Assembly (NCBI GenBank): GCA_964655065.1
Contig: CAZZLC010000023.1
Coordinates: forward strand, 1 to 64,000
Direction of reading: 5' to 3'
Source of the DNA: DRPG01 sp964655065
GTDB lineage: Bacteria > Myxococcota_A > UBA796 > GCA-2862545
Length of the DNA: 64,000 bases
Shown here: positions 1 through 9,346 of the stretch, piece after piece
How positions within the stretch are numbered: position 1 is the stretch's first letter
Layout of the letters: every line of letters starts with the position of its first letter
The notes under the pieces: generated by a model
What the model was told of the DNA's origin: nothing
What the model saw: only the letters and a program-made list of their open reading frames with translations
Database searches by the model: none
Program-made: the position numbers and the translations under genes

Positions 1-114
1 CTGGCGCCAGACCGTCGGCTTCTTGCAAGACCGCCACGGCGTGGCGGCGTCCTCGGGCCGGATTTGCCAAGTTGGGAGCCACCGGGTACTACCGGCGCCG
101 TCGCTGGAGGGCCC

Positions 115-3100
115 GTGGTTCGAGCTGTTGGAATCCTACTTCTTGCCTCGTCCGTGGCCGTGCTCGGCGGCTGTGTCGGCGATGACGACCCCGCCCGGGT
201 CGAGCCTGGGGCGACCGGCGATCCTTGCCAACAAGACACCGACTGCACCTCGCAGGTCTGTGACGGCGACGTCTGTGCTGCTCCGGCCTGCGACGACGCC
301 ACCGTCAATGGCGATGAGACCGACCTCGACTGTGGCGGCCCCTGCGAGCCCTGCGCCGAAGGGTTGGCCTGTGAGGTCGCTGACGACTGCGTCTCCAGCG
401 TCTGCGACGACGGCACCTGCGCTCCAGCCACGTGCGACGATGGGGTGCGTAACGGCGACGAGACCGACGTCGACTGCGGTAGCGTGTGCCCCGCCTGCGA
501 CGATGGCGCGAGCTGCGCGATCGCCGGCGACTGCACCTCCGGCGTCTGCGAGGACGGGATCTGCGCGGTCCCTGCCTGTGACGATGCCGTGCTCAACGGG
601 GCGGAGTCCGACCTCGACTGTGGCGGCCCCAACTGCGGCCCGTGCCTCGACGGCCTCGCGTGTGACCTTCCCACCGACTGCGTCTCCGGCGTCTGCGAGG
701 ACGACGTTTGCGCCGAGCCGGAGTGTACCGACTTCGTGCAGAACGGCGACGAGACCGACATCGACTGCGGTGGTTCCTGCGGGGCCTGCGCCGACGGGCT
801 CGTGTGTTCGGTTTCCGACGACTGCATCTCCGGCGTGTGCGATGGCGACCTCTGCGTGCCCGCCACCTGCGCCGACGGGGTGGCGAACGGCGACGAGACC
901 GACACCGACTGCGGCGGGACGAGCTGCGCCCCGTGCAACGACGGGCTGATCTGTGCGATCGCCGACGACTGTGCCTCGGGGGTGTGTGACGGCGCAGTCT
1001 GTTCGGTGCCCGCTTGCGACGACCTGGTCGTCAACGGTGACGAGACCGATCTCGACTGCGGCGGCTCGTGCGCTCCCTGCGCCGATGGCCTGACCTGCGC
1101 GATCGCGGGTGACTGCACCTCCGGCGTCTGCGACAACGGGTCGTGCCTGCCCGCAGGTTGCGGCGATCTCGTGGTCAACGGTGACGAATCCGACGTCGAC
1201 TGCGGAGGTAGCTGCCCCGCCTGCAGCGACGGCCTCGCCTGCGCGATCGCGGGCGACTGCACGTCGGGGGTGTGCGACAACAACGTCTGCGCGGTCGCGG
1301 CCTGCGACGACCTGGTGCAGAACGCGGACGAGACCGACGTCGACTGCGGAGGTAGCTGCCCCGCCTGCAGCGACGGCCTCGCCTGCGCGATCGCGGGCGA
1401 CTGCACGTNNNNNNNNNNNNNNNNNNNNNNNNNNNNNNNNNNNNNNNNNNNNNNNNNNNNNNNNNNNNNNNNNNNNNNNNNNNNNNNNNNNNNNNNNNNN
1501 NNNNNNNNTCGCGGCCTGCGACGACCTGGTGCAGAACGCGGACGAGACCGACGTCGACTGCGGGGGCAGCTGCCCCGCCTGCAGCGACGGCCTCGCCTGC
1601 GCGATCGCGGGCGACTGCACGTCGGGGGTGTGCGACAACAACGTCTGCGCGGTCGCGGCCTGCGACGACCTGGTGCAGAACGCGGACGAGACCGACGTCG
1701 ACTGCGGGGGTAGCTGCCCCGCCTGCAGCGACGGCCTCGCCTGCGCGATCGCGGGCGACTGCACGTCGGGGGTGTGCGACAACAACGTCTGCGCCGTCCC
1801 CACCTGCACCGACTCGGTCACCAACGGCGACGAGACCGATCTCGACTGCGGCGGCGCGACCTGCGCCCCGTGCTTGGACGGCTTCGTCTGCAACCTCGCG
1901 AGCGACTGCACGTCGGGCGTTTGCGACAACAACCTCTGCTCGGTGCCGGCTTGCGACGATCTCGTCCAGAACGCCGACGAGACCGACATCGACTGCGGCG
2001 GCGCGACCTGTCCCGCTTGTCTGCCCGGCTTCGCTTGTGCGCTGGCCAGCGACTGCGACTCCGGCGTCTGCACCAATGCGATCTGCGACCTGCCGACCTG
2101 CACCGACAGCGTGATCAACGGCGACGAGACCGACATCGACTGCGGCGGCGCAACCTGTCCCGCCTGCCTCGACGGCTTCGCCTGCAACGTGGCTGACGAC
2201 TGCGAGTCCGGCGTGTGCGGCAGCGACGGCCTCTGCGCCGTTCCGACCTGCGTTGACGGGATCGTCAACGGCGACGAGACCGACACCGACTGCGGCGGCA
2301 CCTGCCCCGCCTGCAATGACGGCCTCACCTGCGCCCTCGCGACCGACTGCGCGTCGGGCGTCTGTGACAATGGCGCCTGCGCGGTGCCCACCTGCAGCGA
2401 CCTGGTCCAGAACGCCGACGAGACCGACATCGACTGCGGTGGCGCCACCTGCCCCGCCTGCACCGACGGTCTCGCCTGCGCCCTCGCCTCCGACTGCACG
2501 TCGGGCGTCTGCGACAGCAGCATCTGCGCCGTCCCCGCCTGCGACGACGGCGTCCTCAACGGCTCGGAGACCGACGTCGACTGCGGTGGCTTCGCCTGTC
2601 CCGGCTGCGCGGCCGGAGAGAGCTGCGTCGTGAACACGGACTGCGACTCGGGTAGCTGCGGCGGCGGCGGCACCTGCAACGCGGGCAGCCTGAGCCTCGG
2701 CAACGACAGCTTCAGCCTGCCCGAGGACGCCATCGACGTGCCCCTCGCCACCGGGCTCAACGATCCGGCCGGCGTGACCGTCACCTCGTTCACCACGCCC
2801 ACCCACGGCACCGCGACCATCATCAACGGCGTGCTCCACTACACGCCGCAGGCCGACTTCCCCGACGCGGGCTTCGTCTACGACGCCATGACCACCGACC
2901 CCGCCGCCAACGCCGTCGCCACCGGGACCGACACGTTCGACTACACCGGCACCGACGCGGCCGGGAACACCGGCACCGCCACCGTGACCCTCACCGTGCA
3001 GCGCTCGCACCTGCAACCCCAGGAATCCGTCTACAACGACGGCCGCGTCGCCACCGAGCTTGGTCCCTCCGGCAAGGAGCTCGTCATCTCCCGCTTCGCC

Positions 3101-5437
3101 GAGCTCCCGACGTCGATCAACCGGGCGAGCATGCTCGGCTTCGACACCGCGGGAACGCGCATCTTCGTGCAGGCGCAGGACCGCGGCACGAGCCCTCTCG
3201 ACAACAACGGCGTCATCTACGAGCTGGTCCGGAATCCCGCCACTGGCGTGGTCACCGTCTCGACCTTCTTCGACGTGGGCGCCTTCTTCTCGACCCGTCC
3301 CGAAAACCTCGAGGGCAACAGCTCGTTCGCCGACGGCGTTCGTGACATCGCCTTCCACCCGGACTTCGACGACCCGGCCTCTGCCTTCTACGGCAAGTTC
3401 TACCTTTCGGGGCGAATCTCGCGCGATCCTGCCCTCACCTTCCAGAGCTACCAGAACGCGGGCGTGTTCGTGTCGGTGCAGAGCGGCGCCAGCGCCCCCG
3501 ACTCCTCGGTGATCGAGTTCAGGTGGGACGCGACGACCCAGGCGGTCGATCCCGCGAGCTACCGCGAGGTGCTCCGCATCGGCATGGCGGTACCCAACAA
3601 GCACCCCATCAAGTCCATCGACTTCAACCCCTACGCGATCCCTGGCGACCCCGACTACGGCAAGCTCTACGTCATCAACGGCGACGGCGCCCAGAACAAC
3701 CAGGCCGTCACGATCCAGGCGTCGCAGAACAACGACGGCATCGGCAAGCTCCTGCGCATCGACCCGACCCCCGACCCGGTCGCGGGCAAGCCCTATACCG
3801 TGCCGAGCGACAACCCCTTCGTGGGCAACGCCGCTTGGATCGACGAGATCTACGCCATCGGCCTCCGCAACGAGCACGACATCACCTTCTATGAGGACGC
3901 GAACGCCCAGGTCCACATCCTCCTCACCGGGGTGGGCTACGACAACGCCGACGAAATCAACGTCGTGACCCCAGGCGCCAACCTCGGCTGGGCGGTCCGC
4001 GAGGGGCCGTGGGTCGTCGCCCAGAACGGTGGAAACACCACGGGCGTCTCCGTGCTGCCCTCCGACGACTGGATGTTCGGCTACACCTACCCCGCCGCCT
4101 TCGTGGCCCACGACCCCTTCGGCAACGGAGGGATCGGGAACGTCGGCGACGTGTTCCAGGCGCTGGCCGGCGGGCACGTCATCGTCAACGACCCCAGCGG
4201 CGACCTCTACGAGCAGTACATCTTCGGCGACTTCAGCCGGTCGTCACGGCTCTACCACGTGCCCATTGCCGACCTGCTGTCCGCCAAGACCACGCTCGTG
4301 CAGGGCGAGACGGGCTCCGACCTCACGTGGGCCACGCCGAGCGAGCTCACCATCCTCTTCAACCACGACAACGACCCCACGACCACGCCGGTCGTGTACG
4401 CGGACTTCGCCGAGATCGTGAACCCCGTCCGCAGCGACGTACGCTTCGGCGAGGGCCCCGAGGGCGAGCTTTACCTGCTCAACAAGTACGACGGCTGGGT
4501 CTACATCGCCGAGAACACCACGCCGCCTGGCTTCGTGCTCCCCCCGCCCGGCGGCAGCACCGGCGGACCAGGCGGCTCGGGCCCGCTGCAGGCGGTGAGC
4601 GACGCTTTCGTGACCGACGGCACCACGACGGTGCAGGTCTTCGGTGAGGGGAGCAACCTCGGCTTGAAGGTCAACGACAGCTTCGGCAACCCCGAGCCGC
4701 CGATCACCGATGCCCAGGGCATCGCCCTGGCCGGCCAGAGCTCCAACGGCAACCCCTTTGCTGTGGTCGCCGGCACGTTCGGCGGCGACTTCACCATCGA
4801 GTCGAACGGAAGCATGCTCTTCGATCCCGCCGGCGACTTTTCGATGCTGGCCGCAGGCGAGTCCGAGGTCACCGCCACCAGCTACACGCTGACCGACACC
4901 AGCGGTGCGACGAGCACCGCGAGCGCCATCGTGACGGTGAAGGCCAACATCGCCGACGTCCCCACGATCCAGAACCTGGTCGTCAATCCGAGCGCAGTCG
5001 TGCCCATCACGGCCGCCTCGGCGGTCACCCCGGCCGTGGGCACGCTCTACTACAACGACCGTCCCTACACGCTGACGTCGTTCCCGGGTGCCTTCCTGTC
5101 GAACGGCGTGGTGCTCCCCACCAACAACGATGACCGAGACATCACGGCCACCACCCCGTACCTCACGTTCGACCTGTCCACCGATGGGTTCGTGTACGTA
5201 GGACTCGACACCCGGGCGACCTCCACTCCGGCCTGGCTGCTCACGTCGGACTGGTTCGACACGGGTTTCGTGGTCGACGCGCTCGCCTTCCAGGGCAACA
5301 CCGAGTCGTTCCTGCTCTACGGCCGATCGCTCGACGCTGGCCAGGCGGTCACGCTGTTCGGCAACCACCGAAACGTGACCGGCGCAATGTCGAACTACCT
5401 GGTGTTCGTCGACGACCAGGCGCTGTTCGAGCCCTGA
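115..5437 (+). CDS. Cys-rich repeat lipoprotein with sugar-dehydrogenase-like propeller (assembly gap inside)
   Basis: The chosen start is GTG 115, after GGAGGG at 106-111; it gives a short lipoprotein signal ending in the lipobox VLGGC. A TTG at 64 in the same frame would put a long leader before the signal. At least 16 Cys-rich units of about 45-48 residues follow, each with the pattern C-x-D-x-x-x-N-G-D-E-T-D-x-D-C-G-G and several further Cys. A cadherin/Ig-like beta segment (about 2700-3000), a glucose/sorbosone dehydrogenase-like beta-propeller (about 3030-4520, seen as YNDGR, GLRNEHDI and LGWAVREGPW) and a second beta-rich region come next. Such Cys-rich repeats are typical of secreted Myxococcota proteins. 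The product is probably surface-exposed; oxidoreductase activity is not shown. The apparent frame change across 1409-1508 comes from the arbitrary 100-N gap, not a mutation. The 3' end has overrun a VOC gene on the other strand. Confidence 0.85.
1200..1796 (+). repeat. Near-identical 144-bp coding tandem repeats
   Basis: Copies starting at 1295 (cut by the gap), 1509 and 1653 have a 144-bp period (48 codons) and are almost identical; the clearest differences are gcggaggtag, gcgggggcag and gcgggggtag in the DCGGS codons. The tail of the same unit is already present from about 1200. Units outside this block encode the same motif but have diverged in DNA sequence, so this block is a recent in-frame expansion or a homogenised array. 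Confidence 0.9.
1409..1508. other. Assembly gap of unknown size (100 N) in a tandem repeat
   Basis: One hundred Ns interrupt the repeat. The left flank stops just before the CGGGGGTGTGCG part of a unit and the right flank begins at TCGCGGCC. By repeat phase, 30 bases plus a whole number of 144-bp units are missing, which restores the reading frame. Unlike the other two gaps, the flanks here do not share a 55-base end. Confidence 0.95.
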
Positions 5438-5595
5438 TCGACGGCGGGCGCGGGGTCGGCGGAGTTGCCGTGGAAGACCACGGCCGCGTCGCCGTGCCGC
5501 TCCATCACACGGAGCCCCAGCGGCGCGAGCGCGGCTTCGTAGAACGCGACGCTCCGGGCCAGGTCCCGGACGTTGAAGCCAACGTGATCCAGCAT
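5395..5595 (-). pseudogene. Truncated VOC/glyoxalase-family protein
   Basis: From ATG 5595 (good AGAGGAG site upstream) the frame reads MLDHVGFNVRDLARSVAFYE then ALAPLGLRV, a clear first beta-alpha unit of a vicinal-oxygen-chelate metalloenzyme. Homology fades after VVFHGNS, and the frame then runs into the antisense of the 3' end of the upstream Cys-rich gene and stops at 66 residues. Family members normally have about 120-130 residues, with metal ligands on both halves. The second half is missing, so this is most likely a remnant left by a rearrangement near position 5437. Confidence 0.7.
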
Positions 5596-5618
5596 GCCGA
5601 GCTCCTCTGGCCTCGGCC

Positions 5619-6740
5619 TCACGGCCGAGCCATGATCGTCTCGATGATGTGGTCCGACAGCGCCATCGCCTCGTCGCTGTAGTCAGCGAAGTAGGTGCGT
5701 ACGTCCAGAAAGGCGTCGACGAAGCCCGTCTCGTCATCGTCGGCCAGCCGTTCCGCGAGAGACCGGGCCTCCCGCAGGAACGTCTCGCGGACCAGCGCTC
5801 CATGGGGGTTCTGCCTCATGATCGCTCGGTAGAGCTCCGGCTGCTGCGAGAACAGGCGTCCGACCATTGCCAGCTCGAGCCGGTAGATCGGCGAGGTGAA
5901 CGCCAGCGTCTCTGGCAGGGAGTGGCCGGTCGCCAGCAAGGCACGTCCCATCGCGATGATCCCGAAGTGCGTCAGCACCTGCACGACCCCCATCATCGCG
6001 TCGTGGTGCGCCGGTGTCGTCTGCACGATCTCCACGCCCATGCGGCCCAGCTCCGCGACGAGCCAGCGCCCCCGTGGCCCGGGCCGGACCTCGCACACCA
6101 CGACCTTCTGCCGCCGCAGCGACGCCACCGTCGGCCCGAACATCGGGTGGGTGCCCAGGGCTTCGCCGCGGCTCGTCGCGAGGGCCCGGCAGACGTCGAC
6201 CTTGAGGCTGTTGATGTCGCACAGCAGTGCGTCCTCGCGAACCAGGGGAGCGAGCGCCTCGACGGCGCGGGCCGCGAGACCCATCGGCACGCACACCATC
6301 ACGATGTCGGCCGCGGCCACCCGATCGGGATCGAGAAGGTCGCCGCGGTCGAGCACGTCCACCGAGTGACCGCGTTCCGCGAACGCACGCCCCAGCCGCG
6401 TCCCCATCTGACCGCGTCCACCCACCAGCAGGAACGCGTGGTGCTCGCTCGTCGCCTCGTCGACCGGCTCTTCTTGCAGACGGTGCGACGCCTCCACGAG
6501 CTGACGCATCAGGTCCCGGGCCAGCCGCGGATCGAGCCCCACGTCGGCTGCGTTGCGTTCCGCGCGTCGGTACACCTCCTGCTCCCGGGAGCGGTCGAAG
6601 AGCGGCTTGCCTCGGGCCCGCTTCGCTTCCTTGATCCGCGCCACCACCTCCAGACGGCGACGGGCCAGCGCCAGCAGCTCGTGGTCGAGCGCGTCGAGCT
6701 CCGCGCGCAGGGTGGCGAGCTGGTCGTCACTCTCGGTCAA
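5619..6740 (-). CDS. tyrA: Chorismate mutase / prephenate dehydrogenase (T-protein)
   Basis: A bifunctional enzyme of tyrosine synthesis: chorismate to prephenate (AroQ-type mutase), then oxidative decarboxylation to 4-hydroxyphenylpyruvate. Residues about 6-90 form the helical mutase domain (LDHELLALARRRLEVV, then REQEVYRRAE); about 100-373 form the dehydrogenase with an NAD-binding GGRGQMGTRLGRAF loop and the conserved THPMFGP segment. Start is TTG 6740, preceded by GGGGAGGAG; it gives 373 residues, the length of E. coli TyrA. The fused T-protein is best known from gamma-proteobacteria, so it is phylogenetically notable here. The next gene on the right is divergent. Confidence 0.93.
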   Translation of the reverse strand: MTESDDQLATLRAELDALDHELLALARRRLEVVARIKEAKRARGKPLFDRSREQEVYRRAERNAADVGLDPRLARDLMRQLVEASHRLQEEPVDEATSEHHAFLLVGGRGQMGTRLGRAFAERGHSVDVLDRGDLLDPDRVAAADIVMVCVPMGLAARAVEALAPLVREDALLCDINSLKVDVCRALATSRGEALGTHPMFGPTVASLRRQKVVVCEVRPGPRGRWLVAELGRMGVEIVQTTPAHHDAMMGVVQVLTHFGIIAMGRALLATGHSLPETLAFTSPIYRLELAMVGRLFSQQPELYRAIMRQNPHGALVRETFLREARSLAERLADDDETGFVDAFLDVRTYFADYSDEAMALSDHIIETIMARP

Positions 6741-6923
6741 TGGGCTCCTCCCCTCGAGCAGCTTGGCCCGCGATGCGGCGGTGGTCGATGGGGCTCGGTC
6801 GCGACGGGGAACCTTCGCCCACCCGCGCGCGTCGCAGTCGCCTCGAGATCCGCCATCCTCGACGGAATCGACACCTTCACCTCCACGCTGGAGTCCGGAT
6901 GCTGCGCGGTGCGCCCGCCGCCC

Positions 6924-6954
6924 TGGACAGGTTCCCCGACGAGGGGGATACAAT
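6924..6954 (+). promoter_or_regulatory. Candidate sigma-70 promoter for the 6984 gene
   Basis: TGGACA (6924-6929), a 19-base spacer and TACAAT (6949-6954) lie 30 bases before ATG 6984. Each hexamer is one base from consensus; the spacer is slightly long. The -10 box sits in a GGGGGA...TTCCC context that recurs at other starts in this window. Confidence 0.45.
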
Positions 6955-6983
6955 TCCCGCCGAATCCGACCGAGGAGCCGACG

Positions 6984-7505
6984 ATGGACGCGCTGTCGCC
7001 CCGCCCGCGGGCCCTCCCCGAGCGCATCACCGGCCGGCCGCTGCGCTGGGGGCGCGATCTCTCCGTGATTGGGGCGGTCACCGCCGCGAGCGCGTGGCTG
7101 GCCCTCGGGCTCGCCAGCCCCACGTTCGGGCTCGTCGCGGTGCTCTCCGCCGCCGTGGCGGGGTTCGCGCTCGGACTCGAGATGCCGTCCTTCCTCGACA
7201 CCGCGCGCCACCGCATGCCCCTGGAGCTCGTCGGTGTGCGCTGCATCGCCGTCGGTGGAGCTCTGGGCGGGTTCGTCGGGCTCGCGGCGGCCACCGCCGC
7301 CGGCAACGCCTGGTTCCTCGGTCCCGTCGTCATCGGGGCCATTGCCGGAGCGCTCCAGCTCGGCTGGTGGTGGCTCCCGTACACCGTGCTCACCGTGACC
7401 GAGCGCCCCACCTGGCCCGCGGTGCTGGTCGCGTGCGCCGTGGCCCCGTTCGTCGGACCGATCGCCCGGGCGGTCGCGGACCTGATCGTTGCCGTGATCC
7501 TCTGA
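6984..7505 (+). CDS. Hypothetical multi-pass inner-membrane protein
   Basis: 173 residues, starting at ATG 6984 after CGAGGAG. I do not recognise the family. The protein is mostly hydrophobic, with about four predicted membrane helices (about residues 27-57, 82-105, 110-128, 140-170), rich in Gly and Ala, and a short positively charged N-terminus. It precedes the lipoprotein gene at 7519 by 13 bases, so the two are probably co-transcribed from the promoter at 6924-6954. No catalytic motif is visible. Confidence 0.75.
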   Translation: MDALSPRPRALPERITGRPLRWGRDLSVIGAVTAASAWLALGLASPTFGLVAVLSAAVAGFALGLEMPSFLDTARHRMPLELVGVRCIAVGGALGGFVGLAAATAAGNAWFLGPVVIGAIAGALQLGWWWLPYTVLTVTERPTWPAVLVACAVAPFVGPIARAVADLIVAVIL

Positions 7506-7518
7506 AGGAGCGAGAGCC

Positions 7519-8076
7519 ATGCTCTGGTTCACCCTCGCCTGCGGCCCTTCGGCGCCGCCCCCGCCCCCTGGTCCGATGGTCGAGCCCGGCGCTTACTCCT
7601 TCTTCGAGGGGGCGCTCCCGGGGTGCGCCACCACGGGCGAGCCGCGCATCGTCCGCCTCGAACGGCGCACCCCGGTACGCGCCACGGTGGTGACCCGCAG
7701 CGGGCGCTACCTGCGGGTGGAACACGACGGCTCCCTCGGCTGGATCGCCACCGAGGACGCCGACGACACTCGCATCATCACCGCACTGCAGAGCGACGAG
7801 CCCGGCACCTCCTGCCTGCAGGCCGCGCTGACCCCCTTCGGAAGTCAGCGCTGGCTCGCCCGAACCGCGAGCTGGATCTCCATCGTCGATCTCACGACGA
7901 GCCGGGTGCGCCGACTCTCGCCGGCCACCGGCGGTCTCTCCGACTGCCGGGTCCACGACGGTGGAGCTTCCGTGGTCTGCCAGGGGTCGTCGGGGCCCGT
8001 GCGCCTCGACGCTTCGGGCGTCGTGCTGAGCGGCAACTACGAGCCCGTGTGGGCCAAGGAGCTCTATCCCGACTGA
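7519..8076 (+). CDS. Hypothetical small lipoprotein
   Basis: 185 residues. The very short signal MLWFTLACG ends in a lipobox-like LACG, followed by a Pro-rich linker, so lipid anchoring is likely though the hydrophobic stretch is minimal. The body is beta-rich (TPVRATVVTRSGRYLRVEHD resembles an SH3b-like strand pattern) and has further Cys residues that could pair in the periplasm. AAGGAGCGAGAGCC precedes ATG. It follows the membrane protein gene at 6984 by 13 bases. Function unknown. Confidence 0.7.
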   Translation: MLWFTLACGPSAPPPPPGPMVEPGAYSFFEGALPGCATTGEPRIVRLERRTPVRATVVTRSGRYLRVEHDGSLGWIATEDADDTRIITALQSDEPGTSCLQAALTPFGSQRWLARTASWISIVDLTTSRVRRLSPATGGLSDCRVHDGGASVVCQGSSGPVRLDASGVVLSGNYEPVWAKELYPD

Positions 8077-8084
8077 GGAGCGCG

Positions 8085-9245
8085 CTACTTGGTGTCGAGC
8101 ACGAAGCCCTGCGGCGGCGCGGCAGTCTCGAGCACGATCCGAGCGGCGTCGTCGCCGAGGACGTGCGCATCGGCGAACAGGCCCAGGTAGGCATTCAGCG
8201 CGGGCAGCGCCTCGGACACCGGGATGAAGTCCTCGCCGCATCCGTCCTCGAATGCGCTCGGCTGGAACGTCTTGACGAGCGCGTCCTCCAGGTCGTCGCA
8301 GATCGAGAGGAACGTGACGTGGCCACCGTCGGGCATGTCCACCCACACGTCGTCCTCGCCGTCGATGGCGTCCCAGGTGGGGATCGACGAGGTCTCCGGG
8401 GGGGTGGTGATGTCGCGTCCCCCGGACTGGAGCATCACGGGGAGGGCCACGGCGGTCAGCTCCGCAGGGTCGAACGCGCGGACGGCCGGTGCCTGGGGCA
8501 CGAGCGCCGCGATGCGGGGGTCGGCGAAGCCGGTATCGAGGAGCACCTGGACGTCCGGGTCCTCGAAGATGGCGCAGTTCTCGTCTTCGGGATTGGGGCA
8601 GCCCGGATCGAGCTCGGTCGCCGAGGGCCGGGCGCCGCCGACCGCGAAGGTGGTGTAGCCGCCGAAGCTGTGCCCCACGAGGAGCACCTGCGACGTGTCG
8701 CCGAGGCCGGCCAGAGGGTCGTCGCCAGGGTCCTCGATCCAGTCGACCACGGCCGAGATGTCCTGGGGACGCTCGATGACGCTCTTCAGAAACGGGTCCC
8801 CTCCGCCCGACAGCAGCTCGAGCGCCGTGTTCCCGACGTGATCCGGCGCGAGGGCGATCCAGCCCCGCGAGGCGAGGTACTCGCCGATGGGGTAGCCCAC
8901 GAGCCCCACCCCGCCGTTGCCGTGCGAGTAGACCGCCACGGGGAAGGGCGCGTCGCCGGGGTCGGCCGGGTCGCCCGTCGTGGCCACGGGGGAGTCGATG
9001 GCGATGAGGCCGCCGACGGCGTACTCCGCAGCCTCGCCGCCCGCCTCGGCGGGGTACCAGACCTCGACGGGCAAGGTGCGGTCTTCGTCGGAGGTGGCCG
9101 GGCGATAGGTCACGTCGACCTGACGGTAGCCCACGGCGAACGGACCGAGCGCGAGCCGCTCGGTGAACTGGTCGTCAGCGGTCGTCTCGCCCTCGGGTTC
9201 GGTCTCGCACGCGCCGAGTGCGAGCACCAAGGTCAGTGGTCTCAT
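8085..9245 (-). CDS. Lipoprotein alpha/beta hydrolase (PAF-acetylhydrolase/dienelactone-hydrolase-like)
   Basis: 386 residues with lipoprotein signal MRPLTLVLALGAC. The hydrolase core shows YSHGNGG (oxyanion region), the nucleophile elbow GHSFGGYT and a late DGGHVTF containing the likely catalytic His; an insertion between them carries an extra Cys pair (PGCPNPEDENC). The layout matches bacterial PAF-acetylhydrolase-like esterases that act on short acyl esters. The substrate is unknown. ATG 9245 is preceded by an excellent GGAGGAGGGAAG site and a TACAAT box at 9269-9274. Confidence 0.85.
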   Translation of the reverse strand: MRPLTLVLALGACETEPEGETTADDQFTERLALGPFAVGYRQVDVTYRPATSDEDRTLPVEVWYPAEAGGEAAEYAVGGLIAIDSPVATTGDPADPGDAPFPVAVYSHGNGGVGLVGYPIGEYLASRGWIALAPDHVGNTALELLSGGGDPFLKSVIERPQDISAVVDWIEDPGDDPLAGLGDTSQVLLVGHSFGGYTTFAVGGARPSATELDPGCPNPEDENCAIFEDPDVQVLLDTGFADPRIAALVPQAPAVRAFDPAELTAVALPVMLQSGGRDITTPPETSSIPTWDAIDGEDDVWVDMPDGGHVTFLSICDDLEDALVKTFQPSAFEDGCGEDFIPVSEALPALNAYLGLFADAHVLGDDAARIVLETAAPPQGFVLDTK

Positions 9246-9268
9246 CTTCCCTCCTCCAGGAGCCGGTC

Positions 9269-9274
9269 ATTGTA
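9269..9274 (-). promoter_or_regulatory. Candidate -10 box (TACAAT) for the hydrolase gene
   Basis: On the minus strand TACAAT occupies 9274-9269, 24 bases before ATG 9245, leaving room for the GGAGGAGGG ribosome site. No good -35 hexamer is visible at the usual distance, so the call rests on the -10 box and its position. Confidence 0.35.
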
Positions 9275-9346
9275 CATGCTCGCCGGGCTCGGGTGGCATC
9301 GGGGCCGCCGCCAGCGTACGCCACACACTCACGCGGAGGCGCAACC

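Noticed and set aside
31..47. Hairpin CCGCCAC-GGC-GTGGCGG as a terminator of an upstream gene
   Set aside because: No T-run and no upstream gene is visible in the window; GC-rich chance pairing is likely.
1409..1508. Apparent frameshift in the giant Cys-rich gene
   Set aside because: The shift equals the arbitrary 100-N gap size modulo 3; repeat phase predicts an in-frame missing length.
136..4177. Very long open frames (about 900-1000 codons) on the minus strand opposite the Cys-rich gene
   Set aside because: They mirror the repeats of the sense gene, lack start-site signals and are the usual by-product of GC-rich coding sequence.
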